This document shows, piece by piece, positions 11,401-20,900 of a stretch of 59,065 nucleotides of DNA (position 1 is its first letter; each line of letters starts with the position of its first letter). Location of the stretch: positions 1-59,065 of the forward strand of contig NZ_BAIX01000012.1 of the NCBI RefSeq assembly GCF_000613405.1, given 5' to 3'. A program made the translations under genes and the position numbers. The stretch is from Hoylesella enoeca JCM 12259 (GTDB lineage Bacteria; Bacteroidota; Bacteroidia; Bacteroidales; Bacteroidaceae). Below the pieces are notes generated by a model, which saw only the letters and a program-made list of their open reading frames with translations, was not told the DNA's origin and did not search any database.

Positions 11401-11557
11401 CCACAATCGGTTCATTCGTGGAATTATCAATAACAATTCCATCGATCGTCACCTTACCCGAAGTATCGGTAGCCTGTGCACAAGCCCGATCACTGAATGT
11501 GAATAATGCGATCACTCCTATAATCACATTCAAAAGCTTTGATAAGTTTTTTCGCAT
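8465..11557 (-). CDS. SusC/RagA family TonB-linked outer membrane receptor
   Basis: 1030 residues. Signal peptide to about residue 27 (ACAQA), carboxypeptidase-regulatory-like domain at about 35-112, TonB-box-like QIDQVVVTG at about 114-122, then plug and 22-strand barrel. The SusC signature DAAATALYGSRAANGVVVVT is complete. The protein ends in an aromatic residue (SLRASY), as outer membrane barrels do. It imports ligand using TonB energy, with SusD as lid. It is the first gene of a leftward operon of six and has a good promoter at 11627-11658. At 1030 residues it is in the usual size range for the family. Confidence 0.95.
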   Translation of the reverse strand: MRKNLSKLLNVIIGVIALFTFSDRACAQATDTSGKVTIDGIVIDNSTNEPIVGATVRAKNGVKGTVTNSSGRFTINGCSPTDVFQVTYIGFKQRQFTVGKKRHFTIYLEENAAQIDQVVVTGFQKLKKNSFTGTATVVTADELKKVNVKDAVKALQVFDPSFRILDNAGFGSDPNHINEINIRGASNITRQEFDANGQALTRRTNLRDNPNMPIFMLDGFEVSVQKIYDMDINRIQSITILKDAAATALYGSRAANGVVVVTSVPPKVGEIRIDYNSTAELTFPDLSDYNLTSAAEKLQVEKDAGLYEGYDISSTIDKEIEFNNKLNEVRRGVNTDWLSRPLRNAYNWRNDVSLSGGVNSMRYMLNVNYDKNAGVMKGSYRDRYGAGMMIDYRLKEWLQIQNQVTLNHSTYENSPFGNFGSYAKLEPYDAIYGEDGKYLSTLPMSKITNPLWQEQYLHSYSGRGNTTDITNNLGVNIYFAQNFYVRGTFSVSQIKEETRNFKDPKDPVFRSLSNNKKGTLDTSNNTSLQWKTNVMLYYNKRFANHFVNLSGGLDVQEQIGKSTSYQLEGFNIGSLNKPIYAAQQPQKTRETESTTRTFGWLAALNYTFNEIYLLDASFRLDGSSNFSPDKRFAPFASIGLGLNAHNYKFIKSIPWINSLRLRGTYGTTGKVSFSRFDVVTSYEVDTSSWYYTGPAVNLSSIGNPNLSWELTKTLDFGLTAELFKGRFYIEATYYRKMTDRMIDQIRIRPSSGFTSYQGNVGAVVNKGFELKTNITLFRNRDWSAVLNATMGANTNKITKLNESIEEYNKKIRDNYSSEHSGGGGSVPPILYYVGASTSAIYAVRSLGIDPATGKELFLKKDGTITKEWNSADMVVCGDTRPDAQGSFGFNVAYKGFFVNASFLYAFGGQYYNHTLVSKVENADIKNSNVDRRIITERWRKVGDVSPYYGLRENGYTNATSRFVQNDNYIHFNSLAIGYDFGKKFASKLKLSALSVAFNASDLAKWSTVKVERGLSYPYAHTYSISLRASY

Positions 11558-11626
11558 AGGTATTACAAAAGTTTAAGTTTTTAAAGTTCACAACGCATAA
11601 GGAAGTGAGTTTGAATTTAGTGTTTG

Positions 11627-11658
11627 CAAATATATATTTTTAAAGATTTACTTCCAAA
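11627..11658 (-). promoter_or_regulatory. Promoter of the susC operon
   Basis: On the minus strand TTTG (11655-11658) is followed by exactly 20 bases and then TATATTTG (11627-11634), matching the Bacteroidota consensus TTTG-N20-TAnnTTTG. Transcription would begin near 11620, leaving a leader of roughly 65 bases before the susC ATG at 11557. Confidence 0.8.
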
Positions 11659-11680
11659 TCTCAAATCCGGCGCTTATCCC

Positions 11681-11701
11681 GTTTGTTGCAGTGCAACAAA
11701 C
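11681..11701. promoter_or_regulatory. Perfect 10-bp palindrome between divergent susC and regulator genes
   Basis: GTTTGTTGCA (11681-11690), one central G, then the exact reverse complement TGCAACAAAC (11692-11701). It lies about 22 bases upstream of the susC -33 box and 100 bases upstream of the -7 box of the divergent gene. The size and position suit an activator or repressor operator. The inner word TTGCAGTGCAA also occurs in variant form in two other intergenic repeats (13627, 46257), so a dispersed repeat is the alternative. Confidence 0.55.
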
Positions 11702-11800
11702 TGATTTACAAAACAATTATCAGGTATCCATAAAATCATTTCTAATATTGATTTGCAACATCTTTTTTGATCGATTTCCATTTTAACTCATATTTTTTCG

Positions 11801-11808
11801 TACCTTTG
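11801..11808 (+). promoter_or_regulatory. Candidate -7 element for the TPR/HTH gene
   Basis: TACCTTTG matches TAnnTTTG and lies 67 bases before the ATG at 11876. No TTTG is found at the expected distance upstream, so this is a half-match. An AT-rich leader follows. Confidence 0.45.
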
Positions 11809-11875
11809 TCATCGAACATGAAGATATAGTTCCTCAAATACAAGATAGCAACGCTTATTAACAAAACTATTTAAA

Positions 11876-13495
11876 ATGGCTCTCAGAAAAAGAATATTAC
11901 CATTACTACTGTTAGGAATTGCAACCCTATTATGTGGTTGTCAGGATCGTGTACAAAGTAAATTAGAGAAAATCGATTCGTTATTGACGCACGATAATGT
12001 AGATGCTGCTCACATGTATTTACGCACTTTGCCGCCCATACAGCCGGAAAACAAGCAGGATATGGCCTATTACACACTGTTGAAAACGGAAATCCTCTAT
12101 CGAAAACAACTTCCGATAGCTAACGATTCCATCGATTACCCAATGTTTTATTATGAGCAAAAAGGATTGAAAGACAAGCTGGCGAGGGCTTATTATTATA
12201 AAGGTGTAATACAATTCTTTTATCGAAACAACACGTTAAACGCCATCACACTATTGAAAAAGGCAGAGAATATCGCTCGAGGACAAAGTGATCCGACGCT
12301 TTTGCACAAAATTTATTCCACCATCTGTTACGTAAACCTTATTAATAAGAACTATGCCACCGCACTCGTGTATGCTCGACTGGCACGAAATATAGGTTAT
12401 CAGACACAAAATAAGATGTGGATTGCTTACAGTCTCACCTATACGGCGAATGCTTATAGCGGTTTGGAAGAACCGGATAGCAATTTGAAGTATCTCTTAA
12501 AGAGCTTAGCGTATTACCAATATTTGAGTCGAGAAAACCAGTCGGTATTACTGGCCAATATAGGTGATGCTTACAATCAAAAGAAAGATTCGGTGAAAGC
12601 CATCACTTATATTCTCAAAGCATTGAAAGAGCGGCCGGACAATTATACCTATGCCATTCTGACCGATCTCTATATCCAACGGGGAGAAAACGACAAAGCC
12701 TATAAACTTCTGCTCAAAGCGCTTGAGAGTCCAGATGTATACACCCAAGAGAAAGCGCTCTATAATCTGTTCCGCCTAAAAAGAAAGATGGGCGATTATC
12801 AAGAAGCTGCACGCTTTGCCGATTCTTTACTAGTTTTCAAAGAGAAACAGCAGAAAGAATGGCAGCAAAATAATATTTATGAGATTCAAAATCGATATGA
12901 CAAGGAGGAAAGCGAGAGGCGAATCCGCTCCTATAAGTTCTACACCGGTAGTCTCATTGGCCTTTTTATCCTCATTATCATTACGTTTTTGCTCTATCAC
13001 AAATACAAAGTTACGAAAGCCAGACGTAATCTTTTGCAGAAGCATCTGCTCTTGAACGAATACAGCGGCAAACTTGATGAGATGAAGCAATCACAATCCA
13101 TAACACATAAAGAACTGACGGCTTTGCGACAAAAAGTGAACAATCTCAAAGACAAAGAAGTTCGAACGCTCAGCAACGGTAAGCAACTCTATGAGAGCAT
13201 CATGCAAAACCGAAACACAGTGCATTGGAGTAGCCAAGACTTTCTTGACTTTTTGGAATATTGCAAGTTCATAGACGCAGCTTTCATCACCCAACTCGAT
13301 GAGATATACTGCCATCTTTCCCCACGCCAATATCTCTTTCTGATTGCTACCAAACGTATGAACAAAAACGAAACCGAGATTGGTTCCATTCTTGCGATAA
13401 GTCCGAGCAGCGTGCGTTCCATCAAGAGTCGTATCAAGAATAAACGAACAAGAAAGGAACTTCTACCCCAAAATAAAGCTCCCAAAGACGCTTGA
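11876..13495 (+). CDS. Membrane-anchored TPR protein with C-terminal LuxR-like helix-turn-helix
   Basis: 539 residues. The N-terminus MALRKRILPLLLLGIATLLC with Cys22 looks like a lipoprotein or signal anchor. Residues about 30-345 are tetratricopeptide repeats, expected in the periplasm. One membrane helix lies at about 357-376 (GSLIGLFILIIITFLLYHKY), followed by a coiled coil at about 380-440. The C-terminal LSPRQYLFLIATKRM...EIGSILAISPSSVRSIKSRI (about 481-525) has the layout of a LuxR/GerE DNA-binding domain. This is the known Bacteroidales type of one-component regulator that senses outside and binds DNA inside. It is divergent from susC, so it may control that operon. That link rests on position only. 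Confidence 0.8.
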   Translation: MALRKRILPLLLLGIATLLCGCQDRVQSKLEKIDSLLTHDNVDAAHMYLRTLPPIQPENKQDMAYYTLLKTEILYRKQLPIANDSIDYPMFYYEQKGLKDKLARAYYYKGVIQFFYRNNTLNAITLLKKAENIARGQSDPTLLHKIYSTICYVNLINKNYATALVYARLARNIGYQTQNKMWIAYSLTYTANAYSGLEEPDSNLKYLLKSLAYYQYLSRENQSVLLANIGDAYNQKKDSVKAITYILKALKERPDNYTYAILTDLYIQRGENDKAYKLLLKALESPDVYTQEKALYNLFRLKRKMGDYQEAARFADSLLVFKEKQQKEWQQNNIYEIQNRYDKEESERRIRSYKFYTGSLIGLFILIIITFLLYHKYKVTKARRNLLQKHLLLNEYSGKLDEMKQSQSITHKELTALRQKVNNLKDKEVRTLSNGKQLYESIMQNRNTVHWSSQDFLDFLEYCKFIDAAFITQLDEIYCHLSPRQYLFLIATKRMNKNETEIGSILAISPSSVRSIKSRIKNKRTRKELLPQNKAPKDA

Positions 13496-13594
13496 TCAAG
13501 TTGATCAAATTGTTTGTCCCAATCGCTTTTATCCGCTGCGATAACCGGTATCCATTCTTCTGTTGAAATATTTACATTTTAACCCGATTACAAT

Positions 13595-13625
13595 TTACCG
13601 TTAATCATTATACAATTAACGGTAA
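13595..13625. repeat. Intergenic inverted repeat with TTACCGTTAAT arms
   Basis: TTACCGTTAAT (13595-13605) and its perfect reverse complement (13615-13625) enclose a 9-base loop. It is followed by TTGCACTGCAA (13627-13637) and another AACCGTTA at about 13661. A related block occurs at 46241-46277, so this is a dispersed intergenic repeat family. It could also end transcription of the upstream gene, but no T run follows. Confidence 0.6.
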
Positions 13626-13818
13626 GTTGCACTGCAATTGAATATTAAATGCATTCTATTTAACCGTTACTTGAAATCGTGAAAAACGTTTGTAGATTTA
13701 CATCAGATATCGTCTTGAAAATCGATTCACTGATAAACCGACGCAAACACACATGAGAAAATCTTCCCAAAACAGTTATGAAGAGGAAGGAGCGATCGTT
13801 CGATTTTCGCTCTAAAAG

Positions 13819-13850
13819 TTTCGTCGTGTCATATATTTTTTGTAATTTAG
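13819..13850 (+). promoter_or_regulatory. Likely gyrA promoter
   Basis: TTTC (13819-13822), 20 bases, then TAATTTAG (13843-13850): one mismatch from consensus in each box, with exact spacing. The leader to the ATG at 13937 would be about 80 bases. The rest of the 440-base gap 13496-13936 holds the repeat at 13595-13637 and two TTGATCAA palindromes at its left end. Confidence 0.55.
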
Positions 13851-13936
13851 CCCCGCGTTAAGAATAGCCCGAAACGCTTAGAACGCAAATAAACGGCTTT
13901 CTCGCGAATATTCATTCAAAAACTATAAGACAATCA

Positions 13937-16522
13937 ATGGACGAAAATCAGACAATTGATCAGGACCGGATCATGAAGATCAATATCGAAGAGGAGATGA
14001 AATCTTCTTACATCGACTATTCGATGTCGGTCATCGTTGCTCGTGCGCTTCCTGATGTGCGTGATGGGTTCAAGCCGGTGCATCGCCGCATTCTCTACGG
14101 AATGCTCGGTATCGGTAACACCAGTGACAAACCATATAAGAAATGTGCCCGCGTGGTGGGCGAAGTGTTGGGTAAATATCACCCGCATGGCGACTCTTCA
14201 GTTTATGGAGCACTGGTGCGCTTGGCACAGGATTGGAACATGCGCTATACATTGGTGGACGGTCAAGGAAACTTCGGAAGCGTAGACGGCGACTCTGCTG
14301 CTGCCATGCGTTACACGGAGTGCCGTTTGTCAAAGATGGGCGAACACATCATGGACGACTTGGAAAAAGACACCGTCGACATGACTAACAATTTTGACGA
14401 TTCTTTGCAGGAGCCAACCGTAATGCCAACCAAGATTCCGAATCTGCTCGTCAATGGCGGAAACGGAATTGCTGTGGGTATGGCAACCAACATGCCGACG
14501 CACAATTTGAGCGAAGTAATCGACGGTTGTTGTGCGTATATCGATAATCCAGACATCGATACCGATGGACTAATGCAATATATCAAGGCTCCCGACTTTC
14601 CGACAGGTGCCTATATATACGGTTTGCAGGGTGTAAAAGATGCCTACGAAACCGGTCGTGGTCGTATCATTATTCGTGCTAAAGCCGAGATCGAAAGTGA
14701 TGAAAGCCATGATAAAATCGTTATTACCGAAATCCCTTACGGTGTCAACAAGGCGCAACTGATCGAATATATTGCCGATTTGGTAAAAGAAGGAAAATTG
14801 GAAGGTATTTCCAATGCCAACGACGAATCTGGACGACAGGGCATGCGGATTGTGATCGATGTAAAGCGCGATGCCAACGCCAATGTCATTCTGAACAAAT
14901 TGTTTAAGATGACGGCTTTGCAAAGCTCGTTCTCTGTCAACAACATCGCACTGGTAAAAGGTCGTCCGCGCATTCTTTCACTGAAAGAGTGTGTGAAATA
15001 TTTTGTAGAACATCGCCATGATGTGACTATCCGACGCACGAAATATGAATTGAAGAAAGCGCAAGAACGTGCGCATATCCTCGAAGGACTAATCATAGCA
15101 TGTGACAATATAGACGAAGTGGTGCACATCATTCGGGCAAGTAAGACACCAGCCGACGCACAACGCAATTTGGAACAGCGGTTCGAGTTAGACGAATTAC
15201 AGTCGAAAGCCATCGTGGATATGCGTCTGTCACAACTCACTGGTCTGCGAATGGATCAGTTGCATGCGGAATACGAGGAGTTGGAGAAGCAGATTGCTTA
15301 TTTGCAATCGATTCTCGATGATCCTGAACTTTGCAAGAAGGTGATGAAGGACGAGCTCAACGAAGTGAAAGATAAATATGGAGACGCACGTCGCACAGAG
15401 ATCATTCCCGATGAGCACGAGTTCAATGCCGAGGATTTCTATCCCAATGACCCAGTGGTGATCACCGTCAGTCATTTGGGATATATTAAGCGAACACCGC
15501 TGAGTGAATTCCGTGAACAAGCTCGCGGAGGAGTAGGAAGTAAGGGGGCTAATACCCGTGAGAAAGACTTTACGGAATATATTTATCCTGCAACGATGCA
15601 CCAAACCATGTTATTCTTCACAAAGAAAGGACGGTGTTATTGGTTGAAATGTTACGAAATACCCGAAGGCGACAAGACTTCAAAAGGACGTGCCATTCAG
15701 AATTTGCTCAACATAGATCCTGACGACACAGTAAACGCATTCCTGCGATTAAGAGGACAGGGACTCAGTGACCAAGAGTTCGTCAATAGTCACTATGTGG
15801 TCTTCGCCACTAAGAACGGTATTGTCAAGAAAACTTGCCTCGAAGCCTATTCTCGTCCACGCACCAATGGTGTGATTGCCATTAATATTATGGAGGGCGA
15901 TGAAGTGATCGACGTGCGTCTAACCAATGGACAGAACGAGATCATTATGGCTAACCGCAACGGACGAGCTGTTCGTTTCGATGAGCATACGATTCGGACG
16001 ATGGGTAGAACGGCTACAGGTGTACGTGGAATGCGCTTAGATGAAGGCGACGATGCCGTTGTTGGCATGATTGTCGTCAATGATGCCGAAAACGAGACAG
16101 TGATGGTAGTCAGCGAAGAAGGCTATGGCAAACGCTCATCGGTGGAGGATTACCGCAAGACTAACCGTGGCGGAAAAGGCGTCAAAACGCTGAGTATCAC
16201 CGAAAAGACGGGTAGACTCGTTTCGATCAAGAACGTAACCGACAACAATGATCTGATGATCATTAACAAGAGTGGCATCGTTATTCGTCTGTCTGTGGCT
16301 AATGTGCGTGTAATGGGCCGTGCCACACAAGGCGTTCGTCTCATCAATCTATCTAAAAAGAATGATGTCATTGCCAGTGTTTGCAAGGTTATGAGTTCGG
16401 AACTTGAAGCAACGGTAGAGGAAGAGAGCCGTGCACAATGGGCACAAAAGTCTGAAACGATACGTAAAGACAATACAGCCCAAACCGAAGAGACTCTCAA
16501 CGAAGAAGAAAACAATCAATAA
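13937..16522 (+). CDS. gyrA: DNA gyrase subunit A
   Basis: 861 residues, a typical GyrA length. The breakage-reunion domain has LPDVRDGFKPVHRRILYGM and AAAMRYTECR with catalytic Tyr126. The C-terminal half is the beta-pinwheel, including the GyrA box form QARGGVGSKGA near 530, followed by pinwheel blades and an acidic tail (EEESRAQ...NEEENNQ). Together with GyrB it introduces negative supercoils using ATP. In the quinolone region HPHGDSSVYG the residue matching E. coli Ser83 is Ser87. The residue matching Asp87 is Gly91, though this position is variable in Bacteroidota. gyrB is not in the window. Confidence 0.98.
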   Translation: MDENQTIDQDRIMKINIEEEMKSSYIDYSMSVIVARALPDVRDGFKPVHRRILYGMLGIGNTSDKPYKKCARVVGEVLGKYHPHGDSSVYGALVRLAQDWNMRYTLVDGQGNFGSVDGDSAAAMRYTECRLSKMGEHIMDDLEKDTVDMTNNFDDSLQEPTVMPTKIPNLLVNGGNGIAVGMATNMPTHNLSEVIDGCCAYIDNPDIDTDGLMQYIKAPDFPTGAYIYGLQGVKDAYETGRGRIIIRAKAEIESDESHDKIVITEIPYGVNKAQLIEYIADLVKEGKLEGISNANDESGRQGMRIVIDVKRDANANVILNKLFKMTALQSSFSVNNIALVKGRPRILSLKECVKYFVEHRHDVTIRRTKYELKKAQERAHILEGLIIACDNIDEVVHIIRASKTPADAQRNLEQRFELDELQSKAIVDMRLSQLTGLRMDQLHAEYEELEKQIAYLQSILDDPELCKKVMKDELNEVKDKYGDARRTEIIPDEHEFNAEDFYPNDPVVITVSHLGYIKRTPLSEFREQARGGVGSKGANTREKDFTEYIYPATMHQTMLFFTKKGRCYWLKCYEIPEGDKTSKGRAIQNLLNIDPDDTVNAFLRLRGQGLSDQEFVNSHYVVFATKNGIVKKTCLEAYSRPRTNGVIAINIMEGDEVIDVRLTNGQNEIIMANRNGRAVRFDEHTIRTMGRTATGVRGMRLDEGDDAVVGMIVVNDAENETVMVVSEEGYGKRSSVEDYRKTNRGGKGVKTLSITEKTGRLVSIKNVTDNNDLMIINKSGIVIRLSVANVRVMGRATQGVRLINLSKKNDVIASVCKVMSSELEATVEEESRAQWAQKSETIRKDNTAQTEETLNEEENNQ

Positions 16523-16542
16523 CTTTTAAAAACAATACGCTT

Positions 16543-17769
16543 ATGAAAAAATTAATGATTGCCGCATTGATGATCTTAACATCATCATCTGTGGTGTTTG
16601 CCGGCGATAGCGACGCCCTGAAAGCCATTCTCAAAGCTAAGACTTATGCCGAAGCTGAGAGTCTGTTGAAATCTAATCTCGCCCAACTTACTACTGCTGC
16701 CGAGAAAGCCAAGGCCTATAACAAGCTCGTGGATTTGGCTATGAGTAAGGTAAGTAAGGAACAAGCCGTGCTTAATGCCAATCAAATGGCAGCCCAATTC
16801 AATCAAGGTAAGACAGAGCCTTACGACACATTGGGCATGTATAATGCTGTTTATGACGCACTTCAAGCAGGTATCGAATGTGACAAATACGATCAGATGC
16901 CGAATGAGAAAGGAGCTGTCAAGCCCAAATACCATGCATCCAATCAGGCACGTTTGAATGGAATCCGCGTTCATCTGATCAATGCCGGTCAAGCTGCAGC
17001 TCAAAAAGAGGACAAAGTCGGTGCATTGCGTAACTATGGAATGTATGTAGAAAGCGCTAATTCGTCGCTGATGAAAGATCTTGATAAGGCTAAGAATCCC
17101 GACCAATACCTCGGTGAGGTGGCGCGTGTAGCTTCGGTTTTCGCTTTCCAAAACAACAAATTGGATCTGGCCGACCAATACGTAGACGTCGCTTTGCAAG
17201 ATACTGCAGTCTATAAGGATGCACTCAATCTGAAACTTTACATTGCTCAGCAGCAGCTCAAGACTAAGGAAGACTCCGTAAAATATGCGGATAAACTCAA
17301 AGACATTTACACCAAGGATAAGAGTAACGATCAAGTGTTCGGTCAATTGGCCGGTTTATATGCTTCTTTGAAGATGATTGATGCTGCCAATGCACTGATC
17401 ACCGATAAATTGGCCGTAGATCCTAAAAATTACACAGCTTGGGCTTTGAAGGGACAGAATGAAATGAATGCCTCTAAATGGGATAATGCCATTGAATCTT
17501 ACAAAAAAGCGATCGAGATTAAAGATGATGAACCGATTCTCTACACTTACTTAGGCTATTGCATCAACTCTAAAGCAGGTGGCATCAACAATGATATCAA
17601 TGCGCAGAAAGCATTGTATCAGCAGAGCCTCCCCTATTTGGAGAAAGCTAAACAACTCGATCCCAATCGCGAAAAAGCTAATTGGAGTTATCCGCTCTAT
17701 CAATGCTATTATGTGCTTTACGGTGCTAACGATACTCGCACCAAGGATATCGAGAAATTGATCAGATGA
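16543..17769 (+). CDS. Exported tetratricopeptide repeat protein
   Basis: 408 residues. Signal peptide MKKLMIAALMILTSSSVVFA is cut before GDSDA. The mature protein is alpha-helical, with TPR units clearest near the C-terminus (NYTAWALKGQNEMNASKWDN, PILYTYLGYC, LPYLEKAKQLDP). No enzyme motif is visible. TPR proteins are scaffolds for protein contacts; its partner is unknown and its place should be the periplasm. It starts 20 bases after gyrA, so it may share that transcript. A hairpin terminator follows. Confidence 0.85.
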   Translation: MKKLMIAALMILTSSSVVFAGDSDALKAILKAKTYAEAESLLKSNLAQLTTAAEKAKAYNKLVDLAMSKVSKEQAVLNANQMAAQFNQGKTEPYDTLGMYNAVYDALQAGIECDKYDQMPNEKGAVKPKYHASNQARLNGIRVHLINAGQAAAQKEDKVGALRNYGMYVESANSSLMKDLDKAKNPDQYLGEVARVASVFAFQNNKLDLADQYVDVALQDTAVYKDALNLKLYIAQQQLKTKEDSVKYADKLKDIYTKDKSNDQVFGQLAGLYASLKMIDAANALITDKLAVDPKNYTAWALKGQNEMNASKWDNAIESYKKAIEIKDDEPILYTYLGYCINSKAGGINNDINAQKALYQQSLPYLEKAKQLDPNREKANWSYPLYQCYYVLYGANDTRTKDIEKLIR

Positions 17770-17812
17770 ATCAAACAATAAGAAATAGACAAGAAAACGA
17801 ATAGATAAGTAG

Positions 17813-17844
17813 ACGAGTGGACGAGCCTATACTCGTTCACTCGT
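17813..17844 (+). terminator. Hairpin terminator after the TPR gene
   Basis: ACGAGTGGACGAG (17813-17825), a 6-base loop, and CTCGTTCACTCGT (17832-17844) pair over 13 bp with one G-U. A short T-rich stretch follows. It separates the gyrA/TPR unit from the kinase gene. Confidence 0.6.
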
Positions 17845-17902
17845 TTATGTCTTATGCAATAATAGCTACATTAGCAAACATATCAGCTATTTGGTGCAGC
17901 AC

Positions 17903-20900
17903 ATGATAACCATTCGGAACAGCCTTCAACCTTTTGCGAAAGCATTCTTCACGATGACGATATGGCTTGTCGCACTATCGGCTTGCACTCCTTCCAACAA
18001 GGAAAAAGTAGACAAGTTGAACGAGGAAGCATACGCCTGTCACTACCGTAGTTTACAAGCGACGGAGAAGAAAGCGCTTTCGGCGCTGTCATTAGCCGTT
18101 AATTACGGTGCGGGAAAGGCTGAATCGTACAACAACTTAGCGTTCGTTAGCATCGCCCGAATGGACTTTCCGAAAGCATATCGGCAATTAGAGCAAATCG
18201 CACCCATCACTGATAACCAGGTGGAACTCTTTATTGCTGACATACAATACATGCGATTGTGCCAGCGACAATCTAAAAACAAAGATTTCTATGATTATCG
18301 TGAAAGTGCTCTGCGCCGCATGCGCCGAATCAAAGAGGAGGAAAACACATTGAACGATCATCAGCGAGCCCGACTGATTTACGCTCGCAGTGAATATCAT
18401 ATTGTGGTTTCCACATATTTCTATTACGTCGGTCTGAAAGATCTTTCTATCAAAGCAATGAAGGCTATCAATCCGAATGGAGAGATAGAAAGAGATACGG
18501 CACAACTGTTGAACTACTGGTATAATATGGGAACGGGCGGAATGTCGCCTGCAAAAACGCAAGAACAGCTTGACCAAGTAGAATATGAATATCTGTTCAA
18601 GTGTTATCAGGTGGCTGATCAAAGCGATTATCCCTTTTGGAAAGCCCAAGCTTTACAGGCGATCAGCGAGCATCTGCAATCGCCGAAGACGCGACAACGG
18701 TTGATTCTTGATAACCAACTCAGCATCAATTATCTGAATGTCAACCGAATGCCAGATGATCTACTGGCCGGAAATTTAGCCCAGCGGGCAGTCAATATCT
18801 TCTCGAAATTCGGCGATGTTTATCAAACAGCGGGTGCATATCGCACATTGGCCGAATGCTATTGGGGCATCAAGGATTACCATTCGGCCTTGATCTGCCT
18901 GAAAGATGCATTAACCAAAAATCCGAAAATTTATCGAGCTCCCGATTTGGTGGCCTCTCTTCGTGAACAACTTTGCCTGGTGTATTCGGCCATCAATCAA
19001 AAACCCAACAGCGATTATAACCGAAATCTATATTTGGATTTGCAGGAACAGACCCGCCAAGATCGTCAGTTGGAGGCGCGTGCAGATCAATTGACTCGTT
19101 CTGCCGACCAACTCAATCTGATGATTGTGGCCGTGATCGTAACGATTATTGTCGTTTTTGTTCTGTTGGTGGTCTTCGACGGAATGCGTCAGCGCAATGC
19201 ACAAAAGAATCCAATCAATTCTCTGCTCGAACCGCTGCGTGAATGGAAACACCAAAATGAACAAGCTGCAAAGTTGAACGAAGAGCAGTGCGAGGCAATC
19301 AATGACGAGATTCGGATAGGGAGAATACACATACAAAACAATAAGAAACGTAATTTGGAACAACGAGCAAAAGTTTCGCTCGTGACAAGCATCACGCCAT
19401 TTATCGACCGGATGATCAACGAGGTGCATCAGCTCTCTGTGAAAAAAGAATCTGCAGATAGACAAGCAGAACGCTATGAGTATATCGCAGAACTAACAGA
19501 TAAGATCAACGATTATAATAATGTGTTGACACAATGGATTCAGATGCGGCAGGGAGAACTCAACCTGCATATCGAGAGCTTCGCACTGCAATCTCTGTTT
19601 GATATCGTGAAGAAAGGGAGAATGGGATTCCAACTAAAAGGTGTGGAACTTGTTGTCAATCCGACATCGGCCGTGATAAAAGCCGACAAAGTGCTGACCC
19701 TGTTTATGATCAATACCATTGCCGATAATGCACGCAAATTTACACCGGAGGGAGGCATTGTCAGTATCTCTGCTGAAGAAAAAGAAGACTATGTGGAGAT
19801 CAGTATCAAAGATAATGGTCGGGGAATGAGCGACAAACAGCAGGCCAATATCTTCAATCACAAAGGCTTCATGGATGAAAAAGAATCGATCGACAACATC
19901 ACAGCGAAAGGAACAGACGGTCAACCTTCCCATGGTTTCGGATTGGTAAACTGCAAAGGAATCATCGACAAGTATCATAAAATCAGCAGTATATTCTCTG
20001 TTTGCAAAATTGCCGTTGACAGCAAACTTGGAAATGGAAGCCGATTCTATTTCCGTCTGCCGAAAGGAATTATCAGAATGATATTGATCCTGACGACCAT
20101 TCTATGTTCAATCCCCATTCATTCGTATGCTCGATTTGGGAAAAAGAAAGCCAATGCCACCGTAAATGAACTTCGGTCAATAGCCAAATCCTATGAGCTA
20201 AAACAAGCAGCACGCTATGCCGACAGTGCTTATTTCTGCAATATCAACGGTACTTATGCCCGTACTTTCGTTTTTGCAGATAGTTGTCTGTACTATCTGA
20301 ACAAGCATTACATGAAACGAGATCCAAAAGGTAAAAGTCTGATGGTTCCGTTTTGTTCTAAATCTACGCTGCCGGCAGAACTCAAATGGTTTCGCGACAG
20401 TCTGCATACACGCTATGACGTAATACTCGACATCCGCAATGAGTGTGCTGTGGCCGCTTTGGCTTTACACAGATGGGATGTGTATAGATATAATAATAAG
20501 GTATATACACAGTTATTCCGTGAGACTTCGGCAGATAACAATCTCGCTAACTATGTGCGGGTCATGCAGCGGTCAGAGAATAGCAAAGCCGTAGCCATTA
20601 CAATTCTCGTATTGCTTTTATGCATCATCTTTCCTGCTTATTACTTCCTCTATTACAGACATCAACTTTATTACCGCTTCTGTGTCGACAGAATCCACAA
20701 GATCAATGAAATATTGCTCAACGAAGATACGCCGCAAGACAAACTGTTGAAAATAGACAAGACATGGAATAATAAGAAATTATCGGCTGCGATCAAACAA
20801 TCTGCCTTGGTTTCCATTGTCAAAGAGATAGAAGAAGCTTTGAGACAGGAAATACAGACACAGAAGATGCAAGACCGGAATATCGAGTTGGCCGAAGATG

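Noticed and set aside
16585..17346. Minus-strand frame of 253 codons
   Set aside because: Antisense shadow of the exported TPR gene. No similarity or start signal.
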